DNA of 64,000 bases from Styela clava (taxonomy: Eukaryota; Chordata; Ascidiacea; Stolidobranchia; Styelidae). Location: NCBI RefSeq assembly GCF_964204865.1, contig NC_135254.1:13397001-13461000 (forward strand), written 5' to 3'. A program made the translations under genes and the position numbers. This document shows, one piece after another, positions 1 to 9,767 of the stretch (its first letter is position 1; each line of letters starts with the position of its first letter). The notes beneath the pieces were generated by a model, which saw only the letters and a list, made by a program, of their open reading frames with translations, made no database searches and was not told where the DNA came from.

Positions 1-2870
1 GTTGATTTTAACATAAGTTAGGGGAATTTCCCAACTTTCCGCACGGTGGAATATTTTTAAAATTTAATATTCGTTTTATATATCACCATCAAATACACTG
101 TATTAATGAACTGGATGAGAAAATATTCTTTCTTGGATAAATTACGCTTTAACTGAGTTAAATAGACGATTTCTTAAATATTTTCATTAAATTGAGGGGA
201 ATTTCCCTACTTTCCGCACGGTGGATTTTTTTTAAAGTTTAATATGTATTTTATATTTGTCCACCAAATACACTGTATTAATGAATTGGATGAGAAAATA
301 TTCTTTCTTGCATAAATTATTTTTTAACTGAGTTGGATAGACGATTTCTTAAATATTTTCATTAAATTGAGGGGAATTTCCCTACTTTCCGCACGGTGGA
401 TTTTTTTTAAATTTTAATATGTATTTTATATTTGTCCACCAAATATACCGTATTATTGAATTGGATGAGAAAATATTCTTTCTTGGATAAATTACGCTTT
501 AACTGAGTTAAATAGACGATTTCTCAAATATTTTCATCAAATTGGGGGGAATTTCCCTACTTTCCGCACGGTGTATTTTTTTTAAATTTTAATATGTATT
601 TTATATTCGTCCACCAAATACACTGTATTAATGAATTGGATGAGAAAATATTCTTTCCTGCATAAATTATTTTTTAACTGAGTTGGATGGACGATTTCTC
701 AAATATTTCCATTAAATTGGGGGGAATTTCCCTACTTTCCGCACGGTGGATTTTTTTTAAATTTTAATATGTATTTTATATCTGTCCACCAAATACATTG
801 TATTAATGAACTTGATGAGAAAATATTTTTTCCTGCATAAATAATGCTTTAACTGAGTTGGAAAGACGATTTCTTAAATATTTCCATTAAATTGGGGGGA
901 ATTTCCCCACTTTCCGCACGGTGGATTTTTTTCAAATTTTAATATGTATTTTATATTCGTCCACCAAATACACTGTATCAATAAATTGGATGAGAAAAAA
1001 TTAATTTTTGCATAAATGGGTTATTCCCTGCGCTCCCAAAAGCGTACAATCTAGATTCTAAATCTGAACCTATCCTGGTACACCTTTTATTTTCAGGTTG
1101 TGCGTCATCTTTGTGTCCATATTTCGAGAGTACCGAATTTCGCTACTTTCCGCATGGTGGATTTTTTTTTAACTTTTATTATGTATTTTATGTTTGTCCA
1201 CCAAACACACTGCATTAATGGATTGGATGAGAAAAAATTCCTTCTTACCTAAATTACGCGTTAACTGAGTCAAATTGACGATTTCTTATATATTTTTTTT
1301 AATTGAGGGGGAATTCCCTACTTTCCGCACGGTGGATTTTTTTTAAATTTTAATATGTATTTTATATTTGTCCACCAAACACACTGCATTAATGAATTGG
1401 ATGAGAAAAAATTCCTTCTTACCTAAATTACGCTTTAATTGAGTTAAATTGCCGATTTCTTATATTTTTTTCTTCAATTGGGGGGAATTTCCCTACTTTC
1501 CGCACGGTGGATTTTTTTTAAATTATAATATGTATTTTATATTTGTCCACCAAAAACACTGCATTAATGAATTGGATGAGAAAAAACTCCTTCTTACCTA
1601 AATTACGCTTTAACTGAGTCAAATTGACAATTTCTTATATTTTTTTCTTCAATTGAGGGGAATTTCCCTACTTTCCGCACGGTGGATTTTTTTCAAATTT
1701 TAATATGTATTTTATATTTGTCCACCAAATACACTGTATCAATGAATTGGATGAGAAAATATTTTTTCTTGCATAAATTATTTTTTAACTGAGTTGGATA
1801 GACGATTTCTTAAATATTTTCATCAAATTGAGGGGAATTTCCCTACTTTCCGCACGGTGGATTTTTTTTAAATTTTAATATGTATTTTATATTTGTCCAC
1901 CAAATACACCGTATTAATGAATTGGATGAGAAAATATTCTTTCTTGAATAAATTATTTTTTAACTGAGTTGGATAGACGATTTCTTAAATTTTTTCATTA
2001 AATTGAGGGGAATTTCCCTACTTTCCGCACGGTGGATTTTTTTTAAATTTTGATATCTATTTTATATTTGTCCACCAAACACACTGCATTAATGAATTGG
2101 ATGAGAAAAAATTCCTTCTTACCTAAATTACGCTTTAACTGAGTCAAATTGACGATTTCTTATATTTTTTTCTTCAATTGAGGGGAATTTCCCTACTTTC
2201 CGCACGGTGGATTTTTTTTAAATTTCAATATGTATTTTATATTTGTCCACCAAATATATTGTATAAATGAATTGGATGAGAAAATATTCTTTCTTGCATA
2301 AATTATGCTTTAACTGAGTTGGATAGACGATTTCTTAAATATTTTCATTAAATTGAGGGGAATTTCCCTACTTTCCGCACGGTGGATTTTTTTTAAATTT
2401 CGATATCTATTTTATATTTGTCCACCAAACACATTGCATCAATGAATTGGATGAGAAAAAATTCCTTCTCACCTAAATTATGCTTTAACTGAGTTAAATT
2501 AGAGATTTCCTATATTTTTTTCTTAAACTGGGGGGAATTTTTCTACTTTCCGCAAGGTGGATTTTTTTAAAATTTTAATATGTATTTTATATTTGTCCAC
2601 CAAATTCACTGTATTAATGAATTGGATGAGAAAATATTATTTCCTGCATAAATGACGCTTTAACTGAGTTATATTGACAATTTCTTAAAAATTTTCCTTC
2701 AATTGGGGGGTATTTCCCAACTTTCCGCATAGTGGAATTGTTTTAAAATTTAATATATGTTTTATATATCTTCATCAAATTCACTGTATTAATGAATTGG
2801 ATGAGAAAAAATTATTTCTTGCATAAATTACGCTTCAACTCAGTTGAATTTTAGATTTTGTCGATAAATG
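1..2870. repeat. 175-bp AT-rich satellite array, about 16 monomers
   Basis: Tandem monomers each open with a GGGGAATTTCCC-like block followed by TACTTTCCGCACGGTGGA. Block starts fall at 21, 196, 371, 546, 721 and 896, then at 1307, 1482, 1657, 1832, 2007, 2182, 2357, 2532 and 2707, so the spacing is 175 bp at every step on either side of one interruption near 1017-1134. Each monomer also carries TTTGTCCACCAAA and AATTGGATGAGAAAA blocks. Two monomer types are visible, differing around TTCTTTCTTGCATAAATT versus TTCCTTCTTACCTAAATT. The last monomers (2532 and 2707) are more diverged, as expected at an array edge. The array reaches base 1 and probably continues to the left. No coding sequence is seen in it. 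Confidence 0.97.
1029..1134. mobile_element. short foldback (inverted-repeat) element inside the satellite
   Basis: Non-satellite DNA starts with GCGCTCCCAAAAGCGTAC and ends with TATTTCGAGAGTACC, and contains CAGGTTGTGCGTCATCTT. These match, with changes, the arms of the foldback elements at 20288-20395 and 57976-58059. It interrupts the satellite and shifts the register: the next monomer block begins near 1132 rather than at 1071. About 50 bp of monomer appear to be missing at the junction. No clear target duplication was found. Confidence 0.7.
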
Positions 2871-3446
2871 AGCTTCTGAGCAATAATTCATTTTATCGAG
2901 GAAAAAATGTGTTGTTTCAATCATTTTTGTTTTTTATTATGTTTCAGGTCTGTTGTCAGTTTCTAAAAGGGAGAATCACCTAATTTTTTTGCATCCATGT
3001 AGCCTCAATTAAGTGAATTCGCGACAACGCGAATTCGTGGAACATGGCGGGTTCAAATTTGGAAAAATTGGTAACTGTCCGCTGTAAGTGGCCGCTAGCT
3101 TTACCTAGGTAGTTGTAGGAACATGTGAAAAGATAATCCTGTAAGGATGGTAGGATGGTGTGTTTATGCATTATGCTCAGGGACTCTTCTGACCTTACAT
3201 CCTTAAAGCCTTTAGACGGTAATAAGAAAAAACTTCCAGAAATAAAGAAATCTTTATTCATAATCTAAGTTAGCACTTTCTGAACACAGTAATCATATCA
3301 TCTTTTCCACACAAAGTGCTAAATAAAATTGTGAAGAGGGAAAAGATATTAAATTGAATGATTTACATACATTTTGTGATGGCTTTAATGATGATGTTTA
3401 AACTTTCTCTGCTACAGTTTTCTGTTGAACTAGGCCTATAGGAACC
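2871..3446. other. gap between satellite and UBXN6-type gene
   Basis: No coding sequence is supported here. The stretch holds the decayed end of the satellite, unique AT-rich DNA, and the putative 5' flank and leader of the gene starting at 3447. The reverse-strand ORF at 2980-3261 has no recognisable domain and was not accepted. Confidence 0.6.
3401..3417 (+). promoter_or_regulatory. candidate 3' splice site just upstream of the UBXN6-type start codon
   Basis: AACTTTCTCTGCTACAG is a pyrimidine tract followed by CAG, 29 nt before the ATG at 3447. It fits either the acceptor of a 5'-UTR intron or, if the organism is a tunicate, a spliced-leader trans-splice acceptor. The sequence cannot separate the two. 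Confidence 0.4.
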
Positions 3447-4739
3447 ATGAAAAAATTTTTCCAGAAAGTCAAACTGGAAACTAAATTTCGAAGTGCAGGA
3501 GAGGGTCATAAACTTACTGACGAGTCAGGCCATGGGGTGCAGGAAAGTTCGAGATCTACACAACCTGTTCCTGTACGAGCAAATCCTATGTCAGAATCTC
3601 AAGCTAATGCAGCTATTGCGGCAATTGAAAGAAATGAAAAATGTAAGCAAACGACATCTACATCATCGTCAAAAATAATAAAAAGATTGGCAAAAGAAGC
3701 TGCGAGAGCTTCTGAAGATAATAAAGTGCCCAAGTCTGAACCTCTCAATGCTGATGCAGCAGAAGATTTTGTACCTGAACAATACTCAGTTGAAGGTGTT
3801 AAATTTATTTCTGCCTTATCTGGAGAGATCATGCAAGAAAAAGAACTTAATGCACATTACAAAGAAAGTTTCTTACTGAAGCTAGGTTCAGATGAAGCCA
3901 TTGATGCTTCGTGTAGTATGATACGGACATTGAATAAAGATAAATCGAAGATTGAAATTGCAGTAAAAACCATAAGCAAATATATTGACAACATCATTGC
4001 AAATCCTGATGAGGAGAAATACAGAAAAATAAGGAAAGAAAATAAAGCATTTTCAGAAAGAGTTGCTCCTTTGGATGGAACAGAAGAGTTCTTAAATGCA
4101 GTCGGCTTCAAATTGACAATGGTGTCATCAGATGAAAAAGAAGAATTATATTTTGTACTGCCCAATGATATTAACATTGAAAATCTTAAATATGCAAAAG
4201 ATTGTTTATTGGCTTCACAGCCACTCATAACAAAACTCCACAGAGACATGAAAATTTTTCAACCTTCTGATCGGTCTCTCACTTTCAATCTACCTAACTC
4301 GTTTTACAATTTAACATTGGAAGAAGTTCGGAGAGAACAGGGACTAAAAACAGAAGAGATTGAACTTAGTAAACAATTACGAACAAAACAAATGCGCGAA
4401 AAATCAAGGCAGACTAGAAAATATATTTATGCTTTGATTAGAATTCGGTTTCCTGAAGGGTACATTTTACAAGGAACGTTTGCAGTGAACGAAAAATTTG
4501 CTGAGGTGAGGGCATTCATAAGTGAGAATATAAATGTTGATTGGGCACCTTATACTTTAAAAACATCAACAGGGCAAACAATTGATCAGGATCACGAAAC
4601 ACTGTCTGCGCTTCAGCTCATACCATCTGTTATCTTGAATTTGAGTTGGATTGCAGAAGTACAGGCTCAATTGAATGAACAAGGTGTTACACTTTCTCTA
4701 AAAGATGAGGTTTTACAAAAACAGGAAGAATTGAACTGA
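3447..4739 (+). CDS. UBXN6: UBX domain-containing protein 6 (UBXD1-type p97/VCP cofactor), single exon
   Basis: A 430-residue protein, close to the 441 residues I recall for vertebrate UBXN6. Residues 1-23 (MKKFFQKVKLETKFRSAGEG and on) match the conserved N-terminal p97-binding segment that starts MKKFF and continues KF.SAG.G..L. Residues about 150-250 form a PUB domain with KTISKYIDNI, EEKYRKIRKENKAF and GTEEFLNAVGF. Residues about 325-405 form a UBX domain with RIRFPEGYILQGTF and a closing LIPSVILNLSW. The family binds p97/VCP through PUB and the N-terminal motif and works in endolysosomal, mitophagy and ER protein turnover; that role is inferred by homology. The ATG is chosen because the motif begins at residue 1. 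There is no intron in the coding region, unlike the multi-exon vertebrate genes. AATAAA signals follow at 5101 and 5159. Confidence 0.95.
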   Translation: MKKFFQKVKLETKFRSAGEGHKLTDESGHGVQESSRSTQPVPVRANPMSESQANAAIAAIERNEKCKQTTSTSSSKIIKRLAKEAARASEDNKVPKSEPLNADAAEDFVPEQYSVEGVKFISALSGEIMQEKELNAHYKESFLLKLGSDEAIDASCSMIRTLNKDKSKIEIAVKTISKYIDNIIANPDEEKYRKIRKENKAFSERVAPLDGTEEFLNAVGFKLTMVSSDEKEELYFVLPNDINIENLKYAKDCLLASQPLITKLHRDMKIFQPSDRSLTFNLPNSFYNLTLEEVRREQGLKTEEIELSKQLRTKQMREKSRQTRKYIYALIRIRFPEGYILQGTFAVNEKFAEVRAFISENINVDWAPYTLKTSTGQTIDQDHETLSALQLIPSVILNLSWIAEVQAQLNEQGVTLSLKDEVLQKQEELN

Positions 4740-5100
4740 CAATTGTCATTCGGGTGAGAAAATTTCTCGATAAAATTTATATTTCACCATGCAAGTGGAA
4801 GCCTAATTTGACATCATGTGAATGTATTATTCGAGCTCAAATTGACACCATTCAATTTTGTATTTTTGTTTGGCATGATTAGCTTATTTTTAAAAGCAAG
4901 CATTAAAAAAGCATGTAGGGTGTTTACTTTTGTTTCATATTGTCTCTGTCAGTGTATGATTCATTGTGTTCTTATTATGCGAAGGTTGTTATCACTTATC
5001 AGATTACAGAATATGACAATTGGTCAATATTGTAATCCACTTACGGTACTTTAAATATAAAGTGGTCAACTACTTGTTCAAGAGCGTCAAATTTGCTAAC

Positions 5101-5164
5101 AATAAAACACTTGCAATTGATGTCAGTGACATGGATATCATGAGCTAGATCTTAGGACAATAAA
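5101..5164 (+). terminator. putative polyadenylation signals of the UBXN6-type gene
   Basis: Two AATAAA hexamers lie at 5101-5106 and 5159-5164, about 360 and 420 nt after the stop codon and on the same strand. Assignment is by position only. Confidence 0.5.
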
Positions 5165-7503
5165 TACCTGTTGAAAATTTATATGGATATTCATATAGCT
5201 CATGGTATTCCAATTGAATTGGTAATGTAATTTTTTTTGTAGCAATAACCTGTTTCGATGTCAAAATATGAAATTAAAGCATAGCAAATCACAGTGTGCC
5301 ATTTTATCTCATTTTTATTCATAAAAAGTTTGAATATTGATAGATAGATATAATATTGTTACCCTGAAATGAGGATAAGAATGCTATCATATTTCTCTGC
5401 ATTGACAACGCCTATCTAATATTTAGGCAACAGGCAGTCGAATATCTATTGAGTGTGGTATTCACTGTAGTTATATGAATTCTCAGGCCCATGATTTCAT
5501 CTCGTAGGTAAAATGGTTGATACATTTTCCAGTCACTTGTGTAAGTGAGGAGACCATTTTGTAATATATCAATTAGCACTTTTAATTTTGAAATATGTGT
5601 TCTCACACATTTTTAGTCAGAAGTAAAAAACACCACAACAATTGTGTTGAGTTATCCTGAATATATTTAAACTTATATAATAATTCCGATATATTTATGA
5701 ATTGTTCATTTTTAAAGTATTTATTGCAGTAATGATTTATGTAATAATGCCAATAATTGCCAGTGTTAATTTGTTGTTTCTCTCTCATGTTATTGTGCTT
5801 GAAATCGCATTTAGAATTAGTTGAAAATGTCATGTGGAGAACGGAAGGCAAAGCTTACCAACATGAACCGAAGTCTGTGAGGATGAGGAAGGGAAGAACA
5901 ATCTAAGCAGCTCTTATGATTTTTTATTTGCTGAATAATTACGGCTGAATAGTCGATAAATATCAAATTTATTTTTTATCTCATTATTTATCTCGTTTAA
6001 AACTTGGCCCTGATCACCACACCCGTTGAAATCAGTTTTGGAGTGCAGCAACTACGTCTAGCTATGATGCCTCACCTTTAGTCCGTTTTTTTTTTATGTG
6101 CGCAAAGCCAGCTCGCATATCGAAATGATTAAATTTGAATATAGAATACAACTTCTCTTCGCTGTAAATAAATGTAAACATCACAAAGTAAATGCGACGT
6201 GCTAAGAAAAGTTTGGGGACCTGCAATATATCTTGCTTGTATAGTTTAATATATTTCGTGTGTCGAAATAATTGAAGCAACTCTGTCATACTGACTTATT
6301 GAGAGCGATGGCCAGGTTAAGAAAGAAGGTAATTAGTTATCGTCATTTTTCAAAATTTAGCTCTAGTAGGGTCGCGAACCCAAAACTCGAACGTGAAACC
6401 GTAGGCGCCGGGGGAGTTTACGGATCAGAGTTTGGTACGGATAAAATCGATTCGCCCTTCGTAACCAATGGACCAATCGATTTTTAGTTCGGAAGTATTT
6501 GCCGGAAAGCTATAACGGTACTATTACGATTTTTCGAATTTGATCCGATATTTAATTTACGGGAATACTCTTTTGTTCCATCGAATGTGTTTTCAAGATG
6601 TGCGCTAAGACAGGCCCACATATCGAAATGATTAAATTTGATTTTCAGGTCAGAAATATTTGCCGGAAGGCTATTATTGTACTTGTGATTTTTCAAATTT
6701 GATCCGATATTTAATTTATTGGAATACTGTTCTGTTCCATCGAATGTGATCGCCTCCTTGACTGTTTTTGGATTTCCATTTCGGTAGGCACCTCAGTTGT
6801 TCCCCGTAACTTTTCTCATAAAAAGCCTCGTCTGAACCTGAGCAAATGGGCGTGACCTTGCATTGAACGAATTTTCTCGTAGAAAATTCCCAACCATTCG
6901 AAAATGACTCCAGGCTCCTTTCTGGTTTAAGAAAATTATGACTCCGACCTCCAAGAAAACCTAACTTGTTTTATTGCCTTTTGAAATGTTTGGTCGAATT
7001 GATGCTTCACGAGTTTCTGCCGAAAATTTGACTTCGATTGACATCATTCTCATATTTCATCAAATTTTACATGACACCAACAATCTTTACGTGACCAATC
7101 ACGCGTAAAATCGTCCCATTGACCCCATCAATCAAATATTTCACGACGAAGCCATTTCGTGTCCTACAACTAAGGAACAAAAACTTTTTAGTTTTCATCA
7201 TCATTACCAAGATTAATTGTTCTCAGGATGTCATACACTCACAGGGATTCAAATATTTATCAGACAGACGAACTTATTTAATTAAACAGTATAGCAGCAA
7301 AAGCTTGATTCAACATGATGAAAATACAAAGATACTCGGAAAGCAGTCTGTGGCCAATAAACTCCTACAGGCGTATTGCCAGGGCTGTCAATCTAAATTT
7401 AAAAAATAATTGACCAAACATTTCAATGAAAAAATAACGAAAATTGTAATATAAAGAAAAATAATTCCTATATCAATACGGTTTTTGGAATATAAGTAGA
7501 GTA
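5165..7503. other. intergenic DNA without a supported gene
   Basis: All ORFs are short and have no recognisable motif. The stretch contains a GATAGATAGATA run near 5340 and the local duplication listed at 6490-6749. The short element starting TTTATGTGCGCAAAGCC near 6095 recurs as AAGATGTGCGCTAAGAC near 6596, with CATATCGAAATGATTAAATTTGA following in both, so this is probably decayed repeat DNA. Confidence 0.5.
6490..6749. repeat. local direct duplication, about 100-bp copies 160 bp apart
   Basis: The segment from GAAGTATTTGCCGGAAAGC to CCATCGAATGTG (about 6490-6590) recurs as GAAATATTTGCCGGAAGGC to CCATCGAATGTG (about 6651-6749). The inner block TTTGATCCGATATTTAATTT is identical in both. No coding potential is seen. 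Confidence 0.8.
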
Positions 7504-9025
7504 ACATATCGCCACGCTAATAACTGAATTGCGTAAGTCATTTTTAGCAGTTTTGAGAAAAACTTAAAAAACTTCCTAATGATATTGTTATGCCATTGTG
7601 AGTCAATAATTTGCCATGGTTCAATTTTTTGATCGTAGCCGGATTTAAATTAATTTGTATGACGCAGTTAAGTGACGTCATATTGGCGCACTGTGACTTA
7701 GGCAGAAATGTGTCTATGACTTGGGGACATACGCAATTTTGCAACTTTACTATATGCACCAGTCCTGAAAACTAAACATTTCAAAAACGAATGTAATTCT
7801 CAGTATTCACGATGTCTAATCCCCCAAAAAGCTAATCAGTTTCAATTACATTATATTTTATGTTTGATAATATATATTTCATCAATATATCACGTTCTGC
7901 ACACCCACCGAAATAAGACTAAGATTAAATATAAAGAACAAGAGAACTACGCCCAAATATATGGACACGTCTGTTCGCAGTACAGTACGGTTTACCTTAC
8001 CGTCAGATCACAGTCTACAAATATATTCACACCAACGAAGCAGTACAGTCGGACACAAAATGGCGTCCGATATTCGCAGAACGTTTAATGACGTCATAGC
8101 AAACAAAACAAATCTCACAGAACTGACAGAAATATTTAAAATGAATAAAATTAATAGCCTTCTGGGGAAAAATTTTATCTTCAACCACTGAAAATTTCAA
8201 AGCAATTGGTCCAGTATTCAAAGAGAAAAGCGATATTTTTAAAAATGATGGAGACAAATAATAACAATAACAACAAAATTTTGAAACGATCGTTATGTCC
8301 ACTACGTGTCCAATAAAACAGCAATACCTCCAATATAAAAGCCAATCAAGGACTTGGACAGTGAATATCACAAGTGCACGCCTTCCTATGGACCTTTCCC
8401 CGACCTTTGACCCCTGGAAAATTCTTCCTATACTTTACCATTGCAAAATTTTTGGGGCTATTTTAAGAGTGCTTTTGCCAGTTGGCGCCTGTAAAATGGG
8501 GTATGTGTTTCAAACCATCATTATGATTCATCGCATACAACAATCTGTTTTTTAAAAGTACCGGTAAAGAATTTCACGTACAGCTATTTCTACACTAATT
8601 TTTTATTACTGCAATTAAATTAAAACTCCTAGGAAGACTCCTAGGAAGACACGAAGTAAACAAGGAAGTCGATGCTCGGGGAAAGGTTCATACTGTAGTA
8701 TAAATTCAAATTAATACGCGCTAAGCTAGAATCTGATTTGCAAAAACTTGAAAATACTTCGCCGAGGGTATTTTGCCTTTGTGACGTCACAATAGTTCTG
8801 CGGTAACACTGATAATTCATTATGACTAAACAATTGCACAAATGTGCGTGTCATACTAAATCTCCATTTTTATGGGTTTCGGAATTCTTAAAATAAAATC
8901 TGAGTTAACAGACAGGTGCGCAGCATCACATGAATACCGGTACCTAATTTATAAAAAACTCAAAAACGCCAAAAATGACTTACGCAATTCGGTTCGGTTA
9001 TTAGGTTATTAGCGTGACGATATGT
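7504..9025. mobile_element. about 1.5-kb non-autonomous DNA element with ~60-bp terminal inverted repeats
   Basis: The left end reads ACATATCGCCACGCTAATAA and, after a short gap, GAATTGCGTAAGTCATTTTT. The reverse complement of the right end reads ACATATCGTCACGCTAATAA, then, after about 13 extra bases, the same GAATTGCGTAAGTCATTTTT. Matching continues to TTTTGAG in both. Inside there is no long ORF and no transposase motif, so it would depend on another element. Three perfect TGACGTCA palindromes lie inside, at 7673, 8089 and 8782. I could not define a target duplication, so the superfamily is open. Confidence 0.75.
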
Positions 9026-9767
9026 ATTTATCATGAGAAAAATTTAAAGCTTCCTAACCTGTGTGTATGTATTTTTCAATTCAGTTATTGCCAACACATA
9101 TCTGCTGTCCATAAGTGGAGGCTTGAACGTTAGTGAAAAATTACACAATAATTATAGATGTAAATTTTTATCACTGCAATCTCTGAATATCAAATACACT
9201 AATATTGAATAATGCAAAGAAACAAAATACATATAACAATGTTTATTGAACAACTTTTAAGTAAATAGAACATTGAATTTTCATATTTTACTGTCATTGT
9301 TTCCCATTGTATCGAAATAGCGATAGGCTACTACACACTTAGTTAACACACATCATAGTAGCCTAATGCGTGTGGTATAATGAGTCATTTATTATCTTAT
9401 TAATCATAGTCGGTTATAATTAAATTTTATGTGACTACATGAACTGCACTTCACTTCTTTGCTACTAGAGAACAATGCAAAATAAACATTTGTCAAAATA
9501 ATCTACTAAATGAATGCTAAAATAATCTAACATCTAAACGGGTATTTATTACATCTAAATTATATGAATATAATCTAAATCTAGGTTAAAATAATCTAAG
9601 TTGGCAACACTGGCGTACTCACGCCACACTTTACAGTCACTCATTATTGCGTCAAAAAGACGACGTAAACAAGTCTGTGGAATCGTATATTCTAGGGCGA
9701 GGCAAAAATGCCTCCCTCATTTCATTTTTCAAAAAAATTGACAAGAATAGCTTTTATTAATCCTACA
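9026..9767. other. intergenic DNA 3' of the SLC5-type gene
   Basis: AT-rich DNA with no supported gene. A stretch near 9030 (GAGAAAAATTTAAAGCTTCC) resembles one inside the left end of the neighbouring element near 7555. AATCTAA-type words recur between 9510 and 9600 without regular spacing. The 3'-UTR of the SLC5 gene should lie at the right end of this interval. Confidence 0.5.
9753..9758 (-). terminator. possible polyadenylation signal for the SLC5-type gene
   Basis: AATAAA on the minus strand lies 9 nt beyond the stop codon at 9768-9770. If used, the 3'-UTR would be very short. Called by position only. Confidence 0.3.

Noticed and set aside
1..2870. CRISPR-like regular repeat spacing
   Set aside because: The whole 175-bp unit is repeated, not short repeats with unique spacers, and the DNA is eukaryotic.
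3599..4249. Reverse-strand ORFs (3599-3832 and 3857-4249)
   Set aside because: They are antisense shadows of the well-supported UBXN6-type coding region.
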